This document shows, piece after piece, positions 28,307-28,725 of a stretch of 28,725 nt of DNA. The notes beneath the pieces were generated by a model. It did no database searches and was not told the origin of the DNA. It worked only from the letters and a program-made list of their open reading frames with translations. The stretch's first letter is position 1. The number at the start of each line of letters is the position of its first letter. The DNA comes from a virus. The translations under genes and the position numbers were made by a program. The stretch lies in IMG/VR virus record IMGVR_UViG_3300007734_000547, positions 1 through 28,725 of that record. One strand, 5' to 3'.

Positions 28307-28725
28307 ATGGACGTTAACAATAATATAAAATTAATAGCCGAAACGATTTCAGGTTATACGGTAATAGTGGACTCATCAAATGGGGCCAATGTTAAGCTAG
28401 ATAAAACAGCTATGCCGTGTATATTGATTTTTATTCAGGACTCCGGAGAATATAACTCCTCAAATTCTCATTATAGAGACTCCGTAAATATTAAAATTGC
28501 CGTATTAAATAAGATACATAAAGGATTTATTGAGTCGGACGTTGATACGATTAGAGCGACGTTAAAAAACGATATGGTTTTACTCTATCACAGATTAAAA
28601 AATAATTTTCAATTTGAGGTAAATACAAAGTCGTTAAAATATGAGGTCGTTTATGACGATTTCGACGCTAATTTAATCGGCGTAACATTTGCTGACAATG
28701 TAAAAGAAAGAGTCGGAGTTAATTT
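28307..28725 (+). CDS. Tail-completion-like protein, 5' part (gene continues at base 1)
   Basis: ATG at 28307 follows the previous stop by 1 bp. The frame is open to the end of the window and continues in register at base 128, giving a joined product of about 248 residues ending at 455. This part starts MDVNNNIKLIAETISGYTVI and includes LKNDMVLLYHRLKNNFQFEV and GVTFADNVKERVGVNL. It is probably a tail terminator or completion protein by position; evidence for the fused second module is given at the other end. Confidence 0.72.
   Translation, partial: MDVNNNIKLIAETISGYTVIVDSSNGANVKLDKTAMPCILIFIQDSGEYNSSNSHYRDSVNIKIAVLNKIHKGFIESDVDTIRATLKNDMVLLYHRLKNNFQFEVNTKSLKYEVVYDDFDANLIGVTFADNVKERVGVN
28599..28725 (+). 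repeat. Terminal copy of bases 1-127 (circular closure)
   Basis: All 127 bases are identical to 1-127. The length equals a common maximum assembler k-mer, so this is most simply the overlap of a circular contig rather than a natural terminal repeat. A gene runs in frame through it. Confidence 0.95.

Overview
The window is a complete tailed-phage genome, opened at an arbitrary point. The last 127 bases (28599-28725) are identical to bases 1-127, so the unique circle is 28,598 bp and one gene runs across the ends. A HK97-type head set (terminase, portal, prohead protease, capsid), a 961-residue tape measure and tail-tip genes suggest a siphovirus. The host is most likely a Flavobacterium-like member of the Bacteroidetes: the DNA is AT-rich, starts have A-rich leaders rather than Shine-Dalgarno sites, several promoters read TTG-N19-TAnnTTTG, and two signal peptides have the flavobacterial form MKK...FLGVAQ / MKK...FIGICQ. 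I found no integrase, tRNA or CRISPR array, and no clear lysogeny repressor.

Layout. Plus strand, 19871 through the ends to 9986: small terminase, two small genes, large terminase, a lysis-like trio (membrane protein, DUF5675 protein, spanin-like protein), a probable tail tube protein, head-tail connector, portal, protease, capsid, tail-completion genes, a secreted-type tail fibre and an SGNH esterase, a gp10-like protein, the tape measure and two large tail-tip proteins. Minus strand, 18796 down to 9983: small early genes, a long charged-helix protein, a small HTH protein, a YqaJ/lambda-exonuclease-type nuclease with an uncharacterised partner, an HNH protein, a replisome-organiser-like protein carrying an (AAAGAT)8 tract, a second replication-linked protein, an ASCH-like protein, and a distal block of three glycosyltransferases plus a lipoprotein. 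The two arms converge at 9983-9996.

The 1-kb region 18797-19870 separates the arms and is the most unusual part. It holds divergent promoters, a candidate small RNA with its own promoter and terminator, a truncated GIY-YIG gene whose stop lies inside the terminator hairpin, a palindrome, and an orphan single-domain multiubiquitin-like gene with a slippery -1 frameshift site.

Regulation. Three promoters fit the host TTG-N19-TAnnTTTG form. Two others, before the capsid and the probable tail tube gene, lack the -33 TTG; each has the same 17-bp AT-rich element exactly 6 bp before TATTTTTR. Related copies lie upstream of other transcription units. At three promoters the -7 box ends 4 bp before the start codon, which suggests leaderless mRNAs.
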